Positions 6,128-7,264 of a DNA stretch of 7,264 nt are shown here, piece by piece. Origin of the DNA: Candidatus Methanophagaceae archaeon (lineage in GTDB: Archaea > Halobacteriota > Syntropharchaeia > Alkanophagales > Methanospirareceae); contig QENJ01000264.1 of NCBI GenBank assembly GCA_013374505.1, positions 1-7,264 of the forward strand, given 5' to 3'. The notes under the pieces were generated by a model, which saw only the letters and a list, made by a program, of their open reading frames with translations, had not been told where the DNA came from and did no database searches. Position numbers and translations under genes: made by a program. The stretch's first letter is position 1. The number at the start of each line of letters is the position of its first letter.

Positions 6128-6749
6128 ATGAAAAAGTATAACTGCGTGGATTTTTGTGTTGCTACTTTTACTTGTTAGTTCAAGTGCAGTAGCCTACGCC
6201 GAGCGTACTCCGCCGTTGCCTGGTGCGCCAACGTACGACATCAGTGTAGAGGAAGCGCATAAAATGCTTGTAGAAAATCAGGAACAAATTATTCTACTGG
6301 ATGTCAGAACAGAAAAGGAGTACAGTGCTGAGTATATAGATATAGACGGTGCCGAACTAATGAACATACCGGTATCCGATTTAGAAAGCAGAATTGACGA
6401 ATTAGAGAACTCTAAAGTAATAATCGTGTATTGCAGATCCGGTGGTCGAAGCAGCACAGCAAAAAATACGCTTGCACAACACGATTTCATCGCTTATAAC
6501 ATGCTTGGTGGAATAACCGCATGGAAAGAAGCAAAGTACGATACTTCTATGTCAACAGGCGCAGAAACTACTCTGCCCTCAATATCACCTGTGCACACAC
6601 CCGCAGCAGCGTCAACTCCCGTAACATCGCACACGCCAACACCAGCGTCCGAAGAAGAAGAGAAGCAGGTTCCAGGATTCGAGCTAATCTTTGCATTCGC
6701 TGCTATATCATTAATCGCATGGCGTTGTCGTGTGTTGAGAAAGCAATGA
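6128..6749 (+). CDS. Secreted single-domain rhodanese with PGF-CTERM anchor; frameshift in the signal-peptide region
   Basis: Rhodanese-family protein, predicted to act outside the membrane in sulfur transfer or as a persulfide carrier. Numbered from the GTG at 6156, DVRTEKEY (49-56) is the family substrate-domain motif and VYCRSGGRSS (91-100) is the active-site loop with catalytic Cys93. LGGITAW (117-123) closes the domain. A Thr/Pro/Ser linker (128-165) and EEEE follow. VPGFELIFAFAAISLIAW plus a basic tail (172-197) is a PGF-CTERM-type signal, cut and lipid-attached by archaeosortase A in known archaea. The body frame opens only after a TGA at 6129-6131. The ATG at 6128 with the strong ribosome binding site gives a 16-residue dead-end peptide ending at TAG 6176-6178. 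Removing one A from the A5 run at 6131-6135 yields a 206-residue protein with a classic signal peptide (MKSITAWIFVLLLLL). The start at 6156 is the fallback if the sequence is correct. Confidence 0.8.
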
Positions 6750-6820
6750 ATAGCGTAAAATAGCAGGGTTTGAGGTTTGTGTGGCTCCCACATATGTCCA
6801 CTCACACTTCTTACTTCTCA

Positions 6821-6829
6821 TTTTTTTTT
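6821..6829 (+). terminator. T9 tract, probable terminator of the rhodanese transcript
   Basis: Nine consecutive T follow a pyrimidine-rich stretch, 72 nt after the rhodanese stop and before the end of the convergent gene. Archaeal RNA polymerase terminates at such oligo-T tracts without needing a hairpin, and no strong hairpin precedes it. The rest of the 128-bp convergent gap (6750-6877) holds nothing else I can support, and no matching T-run is seen for the minus-strand gene. Confidence 0.5.
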
Positions 6830-6877
6830 CACAACTATACAAGCACGGTTATTTTATATAGGGAAAGTATCCAGTTT

Positions 6878-7264
6878 TCAGATTTTAGGTTTATGAATCT
6901 TCTTCTCGTAACGGTATCCAGCATAAACAAGCGCAATAGCCACCGCAAGTATCGCTAAACGCACCAGCAACCCGATTAACGAGAACTCGCCTTCACCACC
7001 GCCTCCGGCCTCTTGTGACGCTGCTGGGACAATGCCTTTCATCAATCGTCCAGTAATCGTCTTACCGCCTGTTTCACGCTCCTTACCTTCTCCCGTTCCA
7101 CCTGCTACACCTGTACCCTCACCTTCACCCGACCCTTCACCTGTGCCTGTTCCCGTTCCCCAGCCACTTTCGCCGCCTCCACCACCACCACCACCGCCAC
7201 CGGGTCGCGGGACAAGAATTCCTGATTGAACCACGACTGTTACTTTCCTTGTGATATTATTGTT
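6878..7264 (-). CDS. C-terminal end of a membrane-anchored CARDB-type surface protein; partial at right edge
   Basis: The frame is open to the right edge. It begins NNITRKVTVVVQSGILVPRP, which resembles the last strand of a CARDB domain, so the GTG at 7234-7232 is not the real start. A run of 10 Gly follows, then a GT/GE/GS-rich stalk, then TGGKTITGRLMKGIVPAASQ and another Gly-rich patch. One hydrophobic helix (FSLIGLLVRLAILAVAIALV) and a basic tail (YRYEKKIHKPKI) end the protein, giving an outside-stalk-helix-inside-tail topology. Similar Gly/Thr/Glu stalks followed by a KTITG-LMKGIV segment and a helix are, from memory, a recurring ending in ANME-1 surface proteins. This anchor differs from the PGF-CTERM of the adjacent convergent rhodanese. 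It is unclear whether this gene is related in function to the left-hand operon; it is transcribed on the same strand but separated by the rhodanese gene. Confidence 0.75.
   Translation of the reverse strand, partial: NNNITRKVTVVVQSGILVPRPGGGGGGGGGGESGWGTGTGTGEGSGEGEGTGVAGGTGEGKERETGGKTITGRLMKGIVPAASQEAGGGGEGEFSLIGLLVRLAILAVAIALVYAGYRYEKKIHKPKI
7076..7201 (-). repeat. Gly-rich stalk coding repeat: GGT/GGC poly-Gly run plus degenerate GGNACN/GGNGAA hexamers
   Basis: Ten consecutive Gly codons occupy 7172-7201, five of them identical GGT in a row. Below that, hexamers of the form GGN-ACN and GGN-GAA/GAG recur down to about 7076 and encode GT and GE dipeptides. The trinucleotide run is prone to slippage, so its length may vary among strains or be misassembled. 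The complementary proline-rich open frame on the plus strand is a shadow. Confidence 0.75.

Noticed and set aside
6494..6805. Minus-strand frame of 103 residues over the rhodanese 3' half
   Set aside because: It is a shadow of the Thr/Pro linker and PGF-CTERM codons; there is no start context and no homology is suggested.
6851..6863. TATA-like attttatataggg on the plus strand
   Set aside because: No plus-strand gene follows; it lies in the convergent gap just beyond the end of the minus-strand gene.
7032..7229. Proline-rich plus-strand frame (poly-Pro)
   Set aside because: It is the complement of the poly-Gly and GT/GE stalk codons of the minus-strand gene.
1..7264. CRISPR array, tRNA, rRNA, transposase or phage genes
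   Set aside because: I saw no spaced repeats, RNA-gene consensus blocks or mobile-element protein motifs on either strand.

Overview
The window looks archaeal, most likely from a methane- or alkane-metabolising Euryarchaeon of the Methanophagales/ANME-1 or a related Methanosarcinales-like group. The signs are tandem CARDB and DUF3344 surface modules, many N-X-S/T sequons, a PGF-CTERM-type archaeosortase sorting signal, a Gly/Thr/Glu-rich stalk before a C-terminal membrane helix, TATA-box promoters and a textbook AGGAGGTGA ribosome binding site. The lineage is inferred from family resemblance. I found no rRNA, tRNA, CRISPR array or transposase.

Layout. (1) Positions 1-2183, minus strand: the distal gene of a two-gene surface-protein operon. 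It has a signal peptide, a Ser/Thr/Pro-rich linker and at least four CARDB-like beta-sandwich repeats, and it runs off the left edge. It is broken twice, by an in-frame TAA at 1269-1271 and by a one-base frameshift between 765 and 799. The frame after the shift is fully open to position 1. (2) Positions 2188-5790, minus strand: the intact first gene, a secreted protein of about 1200 residues ordered CARDB - DUF3344 - CARDB - unnamed module - CARDB - DUF3344. The second gene starts 4 nt after its stop. (3) Positions 5791-6127: a divergent intergenic region with a TATA-like promoter on each side and a nested 52-bp inverted repeat between them. (4) Positions 6128-6749, plus strand: a secreted single-domain rhodanese with an active-site cysteine and a PGF-CTERM anchor. 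Its ATG, which carries the ribosome binding site, is out of frame with the body by one base. (5) Positions 6750-6877: a convergent gap with a T9 tract. (6) Positions 6878-7264, minus strand: the C-terminal end of another CARDB-type surface protein, with a poly-Gly/GT/GE stalk and one membrane helix, running off the right edge.

Together this is a cell-envelope locus. Two genes encode long secreted adhesin-like or matrix-like proteins, one encodes an anchored surface protein, and one encodes an anchored extracytoplasmic sulfurtransferase-like protein. Two different anchoring styles sit side by side. Three reading-frame lesions in 7.3 kb are notable. They may be sequencing or assembly errors, recent decay, or (less likely) on/off variation of surface proteins; the sequence alone cannot decide.
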